DNA from: Epinephelus fuscoguttatus | Lineage: Eukaryota; Chordata; Actinopteri; Perciformes; Serranidae | Direction: 5' to 3' | Length of the DNA: 64,000 bases | NCBI RefSeq assembly: GCF_011397635.1 | Contig: NC_064756.1 | Location: 35,564,996 to 35,628,995, forward strand | Shown: piece by piece, positions 11,063 through 21,705 of the stretch | Layout of the letters: each line of letters opens with the position of its first letter | How positions within the stretch are numbered: position 1 is the first letter of the stretch | Translations under genes and position numbers: made by a program | The notes under the pieces: generated by a model | The model's input: the letters and a program-made list of their open reading frames with translations, nothing else | Told to the model about the DNA's origin: nothing | Databases searched by the model: none

Positions 11063-12190
11063 GTGTTGGGTAAGGGTTACTTTAAAAGTAATCAAAGTAC
11101 GTTACTGCGTTACTTTCTAAAAAAAGTAACCAGTTACTTTACTGCGTTACTCCATGAGTAAAGTAACTCAGTTACTGTAAAAGTACTTCCAACGTTACTC
11201 CCTGAGAAAAATAACTCAAGCACTTTTAAAGCAGGCTACTTTTGAGTATTCTACATTTCCTATTGGGCAATGGACCACAGGGCGCTAAGCCTACATTTTT
11301 TGTCTCCAAAATTAAAGTTATGGACCACTTGCCCTTCACTGAGATCCAATTCTCCCATCACAGCCGTCACTTTGACCAGTAGAAACACAGAACGATCTGC
11401 TGCCGTAGACAACTGTATGACAACAACACCCCAGCGTTTTTAATATTTCCTCTAAGGATGTTACCACACAGAGTAAAAGGGGGAAATGATGGTGTGAAAC
11501 AGCAGAGGCACTTTGTCAACCCGCTGAGTTAACGTTACTATCATTAGCATCAAGCTAGTAAACAATGGTACATCCTCACAGTCGGACATAAAGTAATAAC
11601 ATTAACAACAATAACATTTACTCACCACAACTGCAGAGGCTCCCAGCTTCATTTGAAACAAACTACATTATAGACGGTCGGTTATTTATTAATCCCTCTG
11701 TGTTTTTATATTTTTACTTTTTATCCGCTCCGTTGTCTTTGTAAAGTTAACATATCGCACCATTATTTCAAACTTAACACTTGTTTCAAATTAAAAGCCC
11801 CTTATAACCTCGGCTGAGAGAATCCCTCCATTTTCTAAATAGGCTTTTATTCTGAAACATTTGTCAGAACTTCCTGTGGAAGATACAGTAGCTTGATAGT
11901 TTACTTATGGCGCTTCAAATGTAGCTCCTGCCATCTGCTGACGCTTTTAGGTGACTACAACAATATGTCGGCTGGCACATGAACAGACACAGTTCTGGCA
12001 GTGACTCAAATAATAGTGAAAGTAATAAAAATAGGACAAGAATAACCCGATGACATCACACACGCCATGAAAGACGACCAGGGATAATTGGCGAGTACCA
12101 GTGTGTAGCATGTACCAGGCATAATGCAAGTCCTGAGTCTAAAATATGTCTGTCAGCGAGTCCTACTCCACGTATTTAGACTCCACCATA
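11061..12190. mobile_element. hAT-like DNA element, left part
   Basis: CAGTGTTGGGTAAGGGTTAC at 11,061 is followed by many short TTACTTT/AAAGTAA repeats, a pattern known from fish hAT families. No matching right end (CCCAACACTG) was found, so it is truncated or split by later insertions. It holds no convincing ORF. Confidence 0.5.
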
Positions 12191-13231
12191 GACAAAAGGC
12201 CCGTTTCCACCGCAGGAACTTCGGGGTAATTTTACGGGGCCGGGGCTGTTGGTGCGTGTCTCCTCCAGGAACCACCCCCGCAGGACAGAGTTCCGGAACT
12301 TTTACGGGGGCTAAACAAGTCCCTGCCTCGGAGTAGGTACTCAGAACGGCCCCGAAAGACTCCTGGCTGGGGCTTGGGGATTACTTGGTGCTAATTGGAT
12401 TGGATATACTCAAGGAGGGATGTGACGTCAACAGAAAGAAACAAAATAACCGGCATTTTTAATACTCAGCAGACAAGGATTAGCTTGTTCGTATAGCCTA
12501 GCTTTCGCCGCCATATAAAAAAACTCACTAAATGGCCCGTGAAAAAAATATTCTTTCCAGCAGATATCTTAGTTACAACATGACTGAGCTAGCAAAGCAG
12601 TTTTGTGTTGATATGTGTGTTATTTATTCAGTTTTGGGAAATCACGATGTCTAGAAAGCATCAGCTGACAGGGACAGCTAACAGCAGCAGCAAAGCTAAC
12701 ATCAGGACGTCATCTGTTAAAGGGCCAGTGTGTAAAATGGGTTGAAAACAGTGACATCAGTGGTCAAATTCTAGATTGCAGGGCTCACTCACTCGCCCCT
12801 CCCGTCGGGTAAATGACGGTGGCCTCGTAGGGACAAAAAGCCTTGCGCACGACTTTTTCAGGAGTAGGTCTATCTAGCGACGAGGTGAATGTTTATTTAG
12901 AAATCTAAGCCATGTTACGATATTGTAATGAATCCCTTACGAGCAGGAGACCAGAGGAGCGTTCGGGAAAAAGGTCCATTTATTTGAGCACTCCAGAAAC
13001 TCCGGTAACACTCCAGGGGGTAAAAGACTCCGTCCCAAACTCTGACTCTTCTAGCGTAACAGACACACTTCATAACTTTACACACATACTTGTTTACCAT
13101 ACTGAGTGGGGACTCCCATCCCCTCTCTGCTCCACCAATCTCCAGCCCGCACACTGACTGACAGCGTAGCCGGTAAACAGAGCTCAGCTGTTTATTTAGC
13201 CTAGCGATATCTCCGGACTATAGTAGCTGCA

Positions 13232-13411
13232 ATGGACGACTTTGAACGCGATTTTGAAGAGTTTCTTGTAGCGGACACAGACCCAGAGCCATACCTGTTT
13301 GAGCCGGAGCATACAGATGAGGAACTCCATGTGTTTGATGCTGAGTGGGCGAGAAGAGAGGCTGAATGCACAGAATGGGATTCGGTGCTACTGCTACCAT
13401 CATTGGGGTGA
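13232..13411 (+). CDS. Short acidic ORF, possible first exon of a transposon protein
   Basis: A 59-residue frame starts MDDFERDFEEFLVADTDPEP, then YLFEPEHTDEELHVFDAEW. The acidic segment with PYLFEPE resembles the N-terminus of a group of fish transposon-borne proteins often annotated as P2X7-like. That link is from memory and is weak. The rest of such a protein is missing, because the element ends about 500 bp further on. A good splice acceptor-like CTCGCAG follows near 13,485. It may be an exon of a decayed gene. Confidence 0.3.
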   Translation: MDDFERDFEEFLVADTDPEPYLFEPEHTDEELHVFDAEWARREAECTEWDSVLLLPSLG

Positions 13412-13747
13412 TATATCATCAGGAGGAAAAGCGCCGCAGAGAGTGCATCACAAGGAGTGAAGTTGCGTCTTCTTTTCCTCGCAGATGACATTCAGGTTCA
13501 TTCTCTCCTGTTGCATGGTAAGTGTGGTCCATTCGCAAACTTTATAACTAAAAAAACTTTTCACTACTCTTTATCAACGAACTACTAACACTCTCTGCTG
13601 TTTCCTCCTCCTTCTTCCTTCCTTCCGCTGTCTTCGTTGGTTCATTTATACACGCGAAACGTGTTCTCTGGCTGGCTGGATTGTCCGCTCGGGCTGCCTT
13701 ACATACATGGCGGCGCAAGATGGCGACCTCTCTAAAGCAAGGCCCTT

Positions 13748-13748
13748 G

Positions 13749-13799
<51 letters not shown>
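13748..13799. repeat. (TA)n microsatellite
   Basis: About 25 uninterrupted TA pairs lie inside the TTAA-flanked element. Confidence 0.97.
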
Positions 13800-13801
<2 letters not shown>

Positions 13802-14017
13802 CATAATTATAAGGCTACGAAAACCAAACGAATTTTATTTTATCGCGATTATACACTTGTATAAACATATTAATGGGTAAAAGATTCAGATTCAGACTGA
13901 CAATAAACCATGCCAAATATTACACACTGGCCCTTTAAGAGAGCTCCTAAGGTGAAAAACTGTTAAGAGGAGGGAGGAGGACTTTTAAGAAGCCTAAGAG
14001 TGTCTTAAACAGAGAAG

Positions 14018-14182
14018 ATGATGGAAAGACAGAGAGGAAGGAGAGATATTCTCCGTATATTGCACAACAGTGATTTAATAAGACGCTACCGGCTTGATCG
14101 TGCAGGGATAATGTTTGTGGTTGACCTCATCAGGGATGAGCTTACTTTTCCCACCCAGCGTAGTAACGCTATTACGCTATGA
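14018..14182 (+). pseudogene. Harbinger (HARBI1-like) transposase, N-terminal fragment
   Basis: The 54-residue frame reads MMERQRGRRDILRILHNSDL, then IRRYRLDRAGIMFVVDLIRDEL. This matches the start of PIF-Harbinger transposases (a YRLxR...I.DLI.DEL pattern before the catalytic domain). It ends at TGA 14,180-14,182, before any DDE residues, so it is a 5' fragment. The catalytic exon was not found downstream. It belongs to the remnant that begins near 12,196. Confidence 0.7.
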
Positions 14183-14324
14183 GCACATAAAATTCTATAA
14201 CATTCATACAATTATTAATATCCAAGTAAGAGATGTCAGCAGCCATAGCCTAAATGGTAGGCTACAGCACTCACCTGTTTGAGAAGAACTTCGCTTGTGT
14301 GCTGCAATCTCCGCTTTGGCTTTG

Positions 14325-14422
14325 GATTGCAGCACGTACCTCAGGGGATGGGTCAAATGCAGAGAACAAATTTCACACACTCAGGTGTGTGACAATCAGG
14401 TGGACTTTAATTTTAAATTACC
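14325..14422 (+). repeat. 3' part of a tRNA-type SINE (same family as 34,838)
   Basis: GGGATGGGTCAAATGCAGAG and CACACACTCAGGTGTGTGAC are shared with the tail of the full SINE at 34,838-35,118. The tRNA head is not preserved. Confidence 0.65.
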
Positions 14423-14699
14423 GTAGGCCTCGATGCTGCACTGATGGTCCTGCAGCGCACTCACTCACCTCAGCTATTTTTGGATCGAGCAACTGGGTGA
14501 TTTATTCATGTGTAGTAATGATTATGCCTACTGATTAAACGCACGTGTCATTTTCAATTTTTTTATTAACAGAAATTAGACTGATGTTTGTATCAAAATA
14601 GGCTATATATCATGAATTACTAGAAAACAAATACATTCTATGTCAAATCAAGATGTTCAGCAGCAGTGAGCACCCCCATATAGTCAGAATGGTACGGTC

Positions 14700-14806
14700 T
14701 TGTTTCATAACCACATTTTGCGACGATTCGACGGCGAGACTGGCAGTCGAATCAGACTTCTCCGAATCGAATCATCAAATCATCGACTATTCGGGGTCAC
14801 CCCTAC
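14700..14806. repeat. hAT-type terminus fragment
   Basis: The block ATCGACTATTCGGGGTCACC, ending near CCCCTAC, resembles the end of fish hAT elements. It is a single end, with no partner found. Confidence 0.35.
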
Positions 14807-14809
14807 ACT

Positions 14810-15612
14810 AAACACAAAAAAAAACTAAAGAACTCATAATTGATTTCAGGAAGCGCAGCAGGGAACATCTTCCACTATTCATAGGGGATGAATGTGTGAA
14901 TAGGGTTCAGAACTTCAGATTTCTTGGTATCCACATCTCCAATAACCTCACCTGGTCTGTCAATACCACGGCTGCGGTGAAAAGGGCTCAACAATGTCTG
15001 CATTTCCTGAGGCTTCTGAGAAGGGATGGTCTGAATACACAGCTGCTGGTGGTATTCTACCGTTCTGCCACTGAAGGCATTCTGGTGTACTGCATCACAG
15101 TCTGGCATGCTGGCTGTTCTGCGATGGACAGGAAGTCTCTGCAGAGGATAATAAAAACTGCCCAAAAAATCATCGGCTGTTCTCTCCCCTCCCTTGATGA
15201 CATCACCAGTAGCCGCTATCTCAGCAGAGCCTCAACCATCATCACAGACTGTACACATCCTGGTCACCATCTGTTCCACCTTCTGCCCTCTGGGAGGCGC
15301 TACAGATCTCTCAAAACCCGGACTACCAGATTCAATCACAGCTTTCTTCCGACAGCAATACGCACCCTGAACGGACTCAATAACACACACACCACACACC
15401 ACTAATGCTCCTTCCGTGCAATACAAATAATTGACTCTTGTTCTCCATGTGCAATATTCTTGTTTTATTGATTGATTTTATCTATTTATTTATTTATCTA
15501 TGTATGTATGATTTGAGATGAGATATGTGAATCTGGCACCTAACAGAGCAGCACTTTTAATTTCGTTGGATTGTTCTCAATTTAATGACAGTAAAGGCAC
15601 TTTGACTTTGAC
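14810..15612 (+). mobile_element. L2-type LINE, 3' end fragment
   Basis: A plus-strand frame from about 14,820 to 15,405 reads KTKELIIDFRKRS, FLGIHISNNLTWSVNT, LRLLRRDGLNTQLLVVFYRS, LQRIIKTAQKIIGCSLPSL and LFHLLPSGRRYRSL. This is the C-terminal part of L2 (CR1-group) ORF2, downstream of the RT. The 3' UTR ends with the typical AATGACAGTAAAGGCAC followed by TTTGACTTTGAC repeats at about 15,600. The copy is strongly 5'-truncated. The visible frame is open, although the element lacks the RT and endonuclease. Confidence 0.88.
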
Positions 15613-15913
15613 TATGCTTTTACACACAGTGCTCAATAGAGTGTAGGAAAGACAGCTGGAGAATTATTGACTGCTGCTCTCATTGCATAGCTCTGCATTA
15701 AAGTTTAGTGAGAAAACACCTGTGTCATAGTGGATGGGAAACAAAGGATTGGATCTGGCTCATTATAACCAAAATCGATTAGTGTAAAAATGCCTAGATC
15801 GGCCATTATAACATTAAGATTGGATTGGGTCCTCCCTTTTAGTTATATTAATGAGAGCAATCGAGTCATTTTAAATTTAGTATTGAAAGAAGACAATTTT
15901 CTTCTCTATTCAG

Positions 15914-18670
15914 ATGCTGGGGATAGCATTTCAACAGAAAGCAGCGACTTGGAGTTGCTGCCTGCTGCTCCAGTGCCTCAGGTGACACCATGTAAGTTTC
16001 ACATGATGGCCTCTCGCAATTATTGACACTGGCTTAATTTTAAATTGTTCTTTGCATAAGGTACAATATGTGAATAAGTGTATTGCTTGTTGTTCAACTG
16101 TAATTTGTGCTTTGTCAAAATAAAGGAAAGTTTGAGTAATGTAATCAAAGAATTGGCATGTGGGTTTCTGTAGAAGGGTAAACCTTTTCAGTGTACCATA
16201 AAAGTAATACTTTATTTCAGTGATCGCAATGGCAAGATGGTGTACATGCAAAAGTTATGCTTTTCATTTAACTCCAATGTCTCATGCAAAAAAATGTATA
16301 CTTGCTGAAAATATATTGTAATTAATTACTTTCCACATTGTGCTTATACTATAGTGAGGAGATCCCCAAGGAAACGGTTAAGCCAGCAGCCAACCACTTC
16401 CTTGTTGACATCACCAAGGAAGAAGGTGGCTGTTGGCTTGCCTGGGAGGACATTACCAAGGAAGAGGGGGAGCCAGAGGCCACCGACCTATTCCCTTGAT
16501 TCTGCCACAAAGTCGCAGAAGAAGACGACGAAGACGGCAGGTAAGCCTAAAAAACATGCAGCATCAAAATTCTTAACCACATTGTCTATATTCTGAAAAG
16601 TTGAGGCAATGTTTTCATAATTGCTCTGTTTTATTCCTCTCCTTTCAAGTAAATCGAGCACCAGCCTTCCCAATGTCTGAAGAAAGTAAGTATAGCCATG
16701 CATATACAATTAGTTTAATAACTGTATAAAAATTTAATGTTTTTGAAATGATTGCATCAATAACAAGATCTCCTCCCATCTGTTGTCTGTTACATCCTTA
16801 TATTGTATTCAAGTGCTAACAACTAGAATATTGAATTACCGTATTTCCTCAAATAGTAGTCGGGGCCTTTATTTACACAGCTGCCCAGTATACCCGGCAT
16901 TTATTTCTAAATCCCTCCGTTTTTTTTTTTTACACATTAGCGACTAAGCTCATCATTCAGTAGCTCATTTTCATCTTTCTCACGTGCTGTTCTTCTCGCT
17001 GCGTGGTCGGACCTGGGTCTCTGTCTCTGTTGTGCACGCCGTAGCACTTCACTCCCATTCAGGTCTATCAGAGCATTTTCACAGCGTGCGCTGCGGTAAG
17101 AGCAGAGACCTGCCGTCCGACAGTGCAAGGCTGTCCCTCTCTGAAGCAGAGGATGAGGTCAGCTCCACTCCCGTCAGTCTTCACAGACGGTCCACAAAAG
17201 TTGAGAGTGTTTCTGATCATATCCTTGTCAGTTTGTTCTAGGCGGCAGATTTTTTTTATTTTTTTTTGACCCGGCCTGTATTTGGGGCCGGCGTTTATTT
17301 GTTCATGTAAACAGCGCCCCCGGCCATTATGAGACCCGGCTATTAATTGAATACTGGCTATTATTTGAGGAAATACAGTAAGACACAAATTTTAGTTGTA
17401 ATAAGATGCATTTTCTTTTCAGAATTTCAACGAAAAGTCTTCAAGAAGCTCCTGGAAATTGAGGACATCCTGAAGGAGCTTCGGGGCCAAAGGATATCCC
17501 ATATATCCCTTCATAGGATGGACTCCATCAGGGAGTTTCTGGAGTTTGAAGAGAAAGTGGAGTCCAACCCTACCTTTAAGGACCAATTGGTATTGCCATT
17601 TATCATCACACTCTTCATTCTTTGTGGACCCAGAAGAATTGTAAATAATTTGAATAATGTTGAGGTTGTCTCTTAAAGGAACAACATCAACTGACTTTAA
17701 ACACTGATATACACAGATTTCCTATCTGGCCAGTGTAGGAGGGAAATCCTTGATCGACTGTGTCCACAAGGTTTTGGATCGGTATGTACAAGTGATCAGA
17801 TTTAAGCACAGAACATTTCTTAACCTGAAATGTGTTGGGAGGTTAAGATAGTGGTAACAGTTAGTCATCAAGGAGACAGATGACTGATATTTTCAGTAAA
17901 AATGAATGTCCTGGAAGACGCAGACTGGTGCAGGTCAACATTGACAATTTATTTGATGTGTTTTGACTTGCAGTCAGTTAGGGATGGGCAGAGCAAATTC
18001 AATTTTGATATGTTTCTTATTACTATTAATTCTATTTTACTTGTAAATATTATACATAGGATAATAAGTTGATTCAAAAAAGTAACTCTCTAAGTATTTA
18101 TTAATTTCAGGATTTGAACTCATTTTTCCTACAATTTGCTGATCCAATCTAAAATGACTGCGCAGGAATTCTGAGACAGTGGCAGAAAACTTTAAACCCT
18201 TGATAATACATGAAATTCCGATGTTCAATATGCAAACTGAATAAAAACAATACTACATGAAAACTCTGCTTCACCATCATTTTCCCAGTTATTGCCTCTT
18301 GTTCTGAGTTTGATATTGTTTGTCTTTTTTCTATTTCAGATTGTTCACCAACAGCCTAATGGCTGGAATGAACATGAGGGGGACAGGGGTAAAGATGGCC
18401 TTTCAGCCAACAGCTTTACATGCAGCTGTCGTAGGTAATTACAACATTGTTATTAATGTTTTTTACTGTCCTAGAATTAAAGTTTTCAAAGTCTGACAGT
18501 GTTATTGATTTTGTATTACAGATGCTATCAAATGCTGGGACAAGTCCGCAACCGACAATAGCATAAATGCTATTGTCGCAGGTTACTTGAAGCATGCACC
18601 AGGAAGGTCTGGTGGAGGGGGTTATAACAAAAGAAACCCGGCTAACAATGTGGCATATGATACCCCTTGA
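15914..18670 (+). CDS. Spliced DUF4806-domain gene (3' seven exons), probably transposon-borne
   Basis: Seven exons join without a stop: 15914-15991, 16355-16540, 16650-16685, 17423-17589, 17717-17781, 18340-18434 and 18522-18670. They encode at least 257 residues, and an upstream first exon is not identified. An Arg/Lys-rich segment (RRSPRKRLSQQP, LTSPRKKVAVGLPGR) could bind DNA. The C-terminal third, from FEEKVESNPTFKDQLISYLA through SVGGKSLIDCVHKVLDRLFT to MRGTGVKMAFQPTALHAAVV, fits the DUF4806 pattern. The protein ends with a GGGGYNKRNPANN tail. All introns are GT-AG. AATAAA lies at about 18,731. DUF4806 proteins are of unknown function and are abundant in fish as mobile-element passengers (inference). 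A mariner MITE sits in the third intron. Confidence 0.72.
16839..17378. mobile_element. Mariner-type MITE with TA duplication, in an intron
   Basis: TA at 16,837-16,838 and 17,379-17,380 flank inverted ends CCGTATTTCCTCAAATAGTA and, from the right, CTGTATTTCCTCAAATAATA. The element is 540 bp with no transposase. It lies between the third and fourth recognised exons of the DUF4806 gene. Confidence 0.85.
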
Positions 18671-19127
18671 ATCTCATCACTCGCAACCCTCTCCCCTCCC
18701 CATAACACCGGAGCCAAATGATTAATATGTAAATAAAGGTTTTACAGTTAAATAATAAAGTTGTACAGTTTTACAATGTTAAGGTTAAAGTTTTAAAATA
18801 GTTTTTTTCGTTCAATATTTTTACACACGCAAGTGAGTGGTTTTAATTGAATTTGTAAAGTTTTGTTTATTTATTTCATTAGTGTTTTCAATTTGTGTCA
18901 TTTGTGTCTTTAAATTGTTCAATATTGTTTTTATTAAATATATATTTCAAAATATTGGACTGAAATTACTGAAACGCTGCATTTTGTAAAAGACAATGTC
19001 TATTTGTGATCACGTATTGCTAAATTGCCTTAAATTGGACAATGATAGTCTTTGCAAAATGCAAAATTTGATTTGGCACTTTTCTCTCGCTCTGGATGTT
19101 TAAATATGATGCGATGACGGCTTTTCA

Positions 19128-19402
19128 GCAACGTTCAGGAATGGGCCAGATCACAGCTGAATAGGGGGACATTTGGACGTCATTTTCAGGACGTGGTCAC
19201 CAAGACGTCCTCTCGACGACATAAATTGGACGGTTATGTGGTCGGTTAGGGTCATTAAAAAGCCGTCAAGGTGACGTCTTGGTAAGGACGTCCTGGAAAT
19301 GACGTCTAAAACATCACCTATTTGGCCGTGATTTAGACTAGTCCGGAACGTCACCGAATGACGTCAACACAACGTTAACCGGACGTCATTTGGCTTGCTG
19401 GG
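19128..19402. mobile_element. DNA-element terminus with GACGTC inverted repeats
   Basis: Several GACGT motifs form nested palindromes. GACGTCATTTTCAGGACGT at about 19,179 pairs with its complement at about 19,290, and ACCAAGACGTC pairs with GACGTCTTGGT. The stretch ends GGACGTCATTTGGCTTGCTG followed by GGTA, exactly where LINE B ORF1 begins. It is probably the right end of the element that carries the DUF4806 gene. The matching left end was not found. Confidence 0.5.
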
Positions 19403-19671
19403 TAGCCACGGTTCCCACCAATGGTGAAGACAGCTGGGGGGTGGCAAAACTCATCGTATCCACTGGCTTCCTCTTTCAGCTGGACACGGAACTGCCTTTT
19501 TCTAGTCCAGATACCCGAGGCATCCTTTATTTCTTTAATGCCAGGTAGGACTGTTGCATATCTCCCAAGGAAAAATCCTATGGTCTCTTCGCTCACCCAT
19601 GGGTTGTACATGTGGACGGTCACAACACGATAGTTGTTTCGGAACAAGGATGTGACTTGAAAGGGTTTCAG

Positions 19672-20289
19672 TAGTGATATTACAGCTGATACTGCAGTCC
19701 CGAGGCCTGTGTCGAGCAAAGGGGGCGTGTCCAAATGAAGCCCGTGTCAAAGCCCGTATTGTTTTTCAGGATATCACATGACCAAAGACAAACGAGGCCC
19801 CGTTTCTCTGGAATCACGTGACTGCCTCGTTTTGTGATTCGAGTCGGGAAATACATGAAGTGTTTTGCATGATCCGAGGTGATTCTGAAGATCGTTAAGT
19901 GCAGAGGACTGAGTGACCCAGTCACACAAGTACTCCAACCTTTTGTGGACACACACATACACACGTATACATATATATATGTGTGTGTGTGTGTTTATGC
20001 ACCTTATTGATATACCACGTTCAGGATAGATTCATTTCATCTGGCTTTACAATACCTCATAGGGAGGTTCTGACGTAATCATCATCATTAAGCATCATTA
20101 TGTGTATGCCAGATCCACTGAGGTAGCCCACATGTAATATCACAGTAGGACTGCTGTACATCAAATGACCAGCAGATGTCAGTACTCCTAAATGAGCTGT
20201 TAAATGGGGCTTTGTGTGATTGGCCTTTTGGCGAAGCAATCCGCCTGAAAGATTCGACACATTCACGGGGCTTCATCACACCATCACTA
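19672..20289. mobile_element. hAT MITE 1 in LINE B ORF1 (8-bp duplication GGTTTCAG)
   Basis: GGTTTCAG occurs at 19,664-19,671 and 20,290-20,297. The ends are TAGTGATATTACAGC and, from the right, TAGTGATGGTGTGATG. Removing the element and one duplicate rejoins ORF1 as SPALKPFQVTSLF, matching the equivalent segment of LINE A. It contains a short TATA/TGTG repeat near 19,970. No transposase is present. Confidence 0.85.
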
Positions 20290-20553
20290 GGTTTCAGTGC
20301 TGGGCTGGCTTGTTGGGCAACTAAGCCACGTACCTCCTCCATTTGTGCACTTGAGTTGAATGTGACGTTGTAGTATCCACTTGTCAAGTTTTGTTGTAGG
20401 CAAAAGATGTCTTCTGGTCTTAAACTCAGGGCTTCGAAGAGCACATTCTTCCCAAACAAGACTCTGTCAGGTACTTCTTTGTCTTTTGTCTCAAATCTCA
20501 ACCTGTTCTTCAGCTTCAGTCCAGCTGATTTCTCTGCCGACTTCAGTATGGCC

Positions 20554-21204
20554 AGAGATATTGGATGAAGTGAGATACCCAACTCAGCTCACTTCCTGAT
20601 TCAGTGATGTCAGCGCCACGCCCCCGTAGGAGACTTGCGGCAGCTCTGAATGTATTGTCGTCAATGAGGAAAATGAACGTGATCACAATTTATGGTTAAT
20701 TCTTTCGCCCTATAGTCACGAAAGTAAATATTGGGTTCGTTTTCCACAAGCCACACATCTTCCCAAAATTCTGACTCTAAAGCTGCATTTTTCATCTGCA
20801 CAGATCAAGAGAAAGTTAACTTTGTTTGAGCCCTGTCCGTCTCAGAAAACAAGTTCTCGTGAGATCTTGTGATCTTGATAAACAGGCGGTAAAATCACAG
20901 TTAGCTTACAAACAGTTATTTACCGCTAGTAATAAATAAAAAATGCCCAAGCTTTGTGCAACAATAGGCTGCAGTAATAGGAAGAATGTATTTTCATTCC
21001 ACCTGCTTCTTGATCCGCATACACAGACATCCACAGAGCCTCTGTTCAACACGGTGGTGGGGAGGGGGGGGGGGGGGTTGAGGGAGAACAGGCTCTGATT
21101 GGAGGGAGAGCTAACCACGCCCACATAGGAGACAGGAAGAGTAACCGTTTTCTTAACATTGGATAAGGCTACAGTTGGGTATCTCCCTTCATCCAGTATC
21201 TCTG
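20554..21204. mobile_element. hAT MITE 2 in LINE B ORF1 (8-bp duplication GTATGGCC)
   Basis: GTATGGCC flanks it at 20,546-20,553 and 21,205-21,212. The inverted ends run about 30 bp: AGAGATATTGGATGAAGTGA on the left and AGAGATACTGGATGAAGGGA read from the right. Both ends continue into GAGATACCCAACT. A G-rich run lies at about 21,060-21,077. There is no transposase. It splits ORF1 just after its first eight codons. Confidence 0.85.
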
Positions 21205-21390
21205 GTATGGCCAATGCCGCCATCGCCACTCAGGAGTTGTGTTGGGATGCGTTTTTATCTGCTCTGAGCCACCCGGCTGAAAAGCAAGAAAACTTAATGC
21301 CGTCCCATACACCGCACGACTGACAATAAGTCGCAGTAACTGATTTGTGATATTGTGCTTTATAAATAAAACTGATTGATTGAAATTGAA

Positions 21391-21435
21391 GAACAGATAC
21401 TACACTTCATCTTAGCCAAAAGGCCAAGAAGCGAA
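21391..21435 (-). ncRNA. U2 snRNA 5' fragment at the 5' end of LINE B
   Basis: On the minus strand TCGCTTCTTGGCCTTTTGGC and AAGTGTAGTATCTGTTCTT match U2 nt 2 to about 46, after which the LINE B-side sequence begins. Confidence 0.88.
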
Positions 21436-21436
21436 A

Positions 21437-21522
21437 TGTGTGGCCGGTTTGCACGCTAGCATGGCGAGGGAAGGGGGTCGGGGCGAGGGCACTTGCATGG
21501 TCTGCTTTGGACAGGTTGGGGG
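21437..21522 (-). promoter_or_regulatory. U2 3'-flanking spacer with a 3'-box-like signal
   Basis: Just after the U2 3' fragment on the minus strand there is AAAGCAGACCATGCAAGTGC, a match to the core of the snRNA 3' box, then GCCATGCTAGCGTGCAAA. The same phrases follow the U2 3' fragment at 25,848. In vertebrate snRNA genes this box directs 3'-end formation by the Integrator complex. Confidence 0.65.
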
Positions 21523-21670
21523 GGTGTGCGCGGTTCCTGGGGGTGCTGCGGTGCCGGCTCGGTGCATGGAGTGGACAGGGCGGGCCCCTTTTCCATCTAC
21601 CTGTTCCGGGGGTCAGTTTGGTGTATGGTCCGCAGGTAGGGCACGTATCAGATATTGGACTGATAACAGA
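21523..21670 (-). ncRNA. U2 snRNA 3' fragment (about nt 39-188), diverged
   Basis: On the minus strand, after an A-rich LINE tail, the sequence runs TCTGTTATCAGTCCAATATC and on to TCCACTCCATGCACCGAGCC and CCCAGGAACCGCGCACAC, matching U2 to its 3' end. It is more diverged than the copy at 25,699. The Sm-site region reads ACCAAACTGACCCCCGGAAC and is degenerate, so it is a pseudogene. Confidence 0.85.
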
Positions 21671-21705
21671 TTTTTTTTCTTTTGAAATTTTTTTATTGAC
21701 ACTTA
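21671..21705 (-). mobile_element. 3' tail of another LINE copy abutting U2
   Basis: Read on the minus strand, an A/T-rich tail (AATAAAAAAATTTC, then AGAAAAAAAA) joins U2 at about nt 39, as at 25,698. The body is interrupted by a Tc1 element at 21,706, and its continuation right of 23,330 was not recognised. Confidence 0.55.

Larger units (their letters stand above)
12721..13934. mobile_element. TTAA-flanked DNA element, 1.2 kb, nested in the Harbinger remnant
   Basis: TTAA at 12,717-12,720 and 13,935-13,938 flank inverted ends AGGGCCAGTGTGTAA and, read from the right, AGGGCCAGTGTGTAATATTT. The same end type recurs at 52,461-53,163. Inside are a short acidic ORF (13,232-13,411) and a (TA)n tract. 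The duplication and end sequence suggest the Kolobok/piggyBac group, by inference. Confidence 0.75.
12196..14185 (+). mobile_element. PIF-Harbinger DNA transposon remnant
   Basis: The left end is GGCCCGTTTCCACCGCAGG at about 12,198, followed by GC-rich inverted phrases such as CCGGAACTTTTACGGGGGC. A Harbinger transposase start lies downstream at 14,018-14,182. A TTAA-type element (12,721-13,934) is nested between them. The right end was not found. Confidence 0.55.
19403..21390 (-). mobile_element. LINE B: second U2-targeting LINE copy (5' UTR and ORF1 only)
   Basis: The 5' end abuts a U2 5' fragment (21,391). The 5' UTR shares CCCATACACCGCACG with LINE A but carries an extra 60-bp AT-rich piece (about 21,325-21,390) next to the U2 junction. 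ORF1 starts at 21,229 (MAMAALAIP). It continues after a hAT MITE as LAILKSAEKSAGLKLKNRLRF and FGKNVLFEALSLRPEDIF, and after a second MITE as NPWVSEETIGFFLGRYATVL, to IGGNRGY at 19,403. It is clearly diverged from LINE A ORF1, so it is a different subfamily. The zinc knuckles and ORF2 are cut away by the element to its left. Confidence 0.85.

Noticed and set aside
15790-15913. Upstream extension of the first DUF4806 exon (frame starting MPRSAIITLR)
   Set aside because: The sequence before CAG at 15,911-15,913 looks like intron, and the peptide there is AT-driven. I kept the splice acceptor instead.
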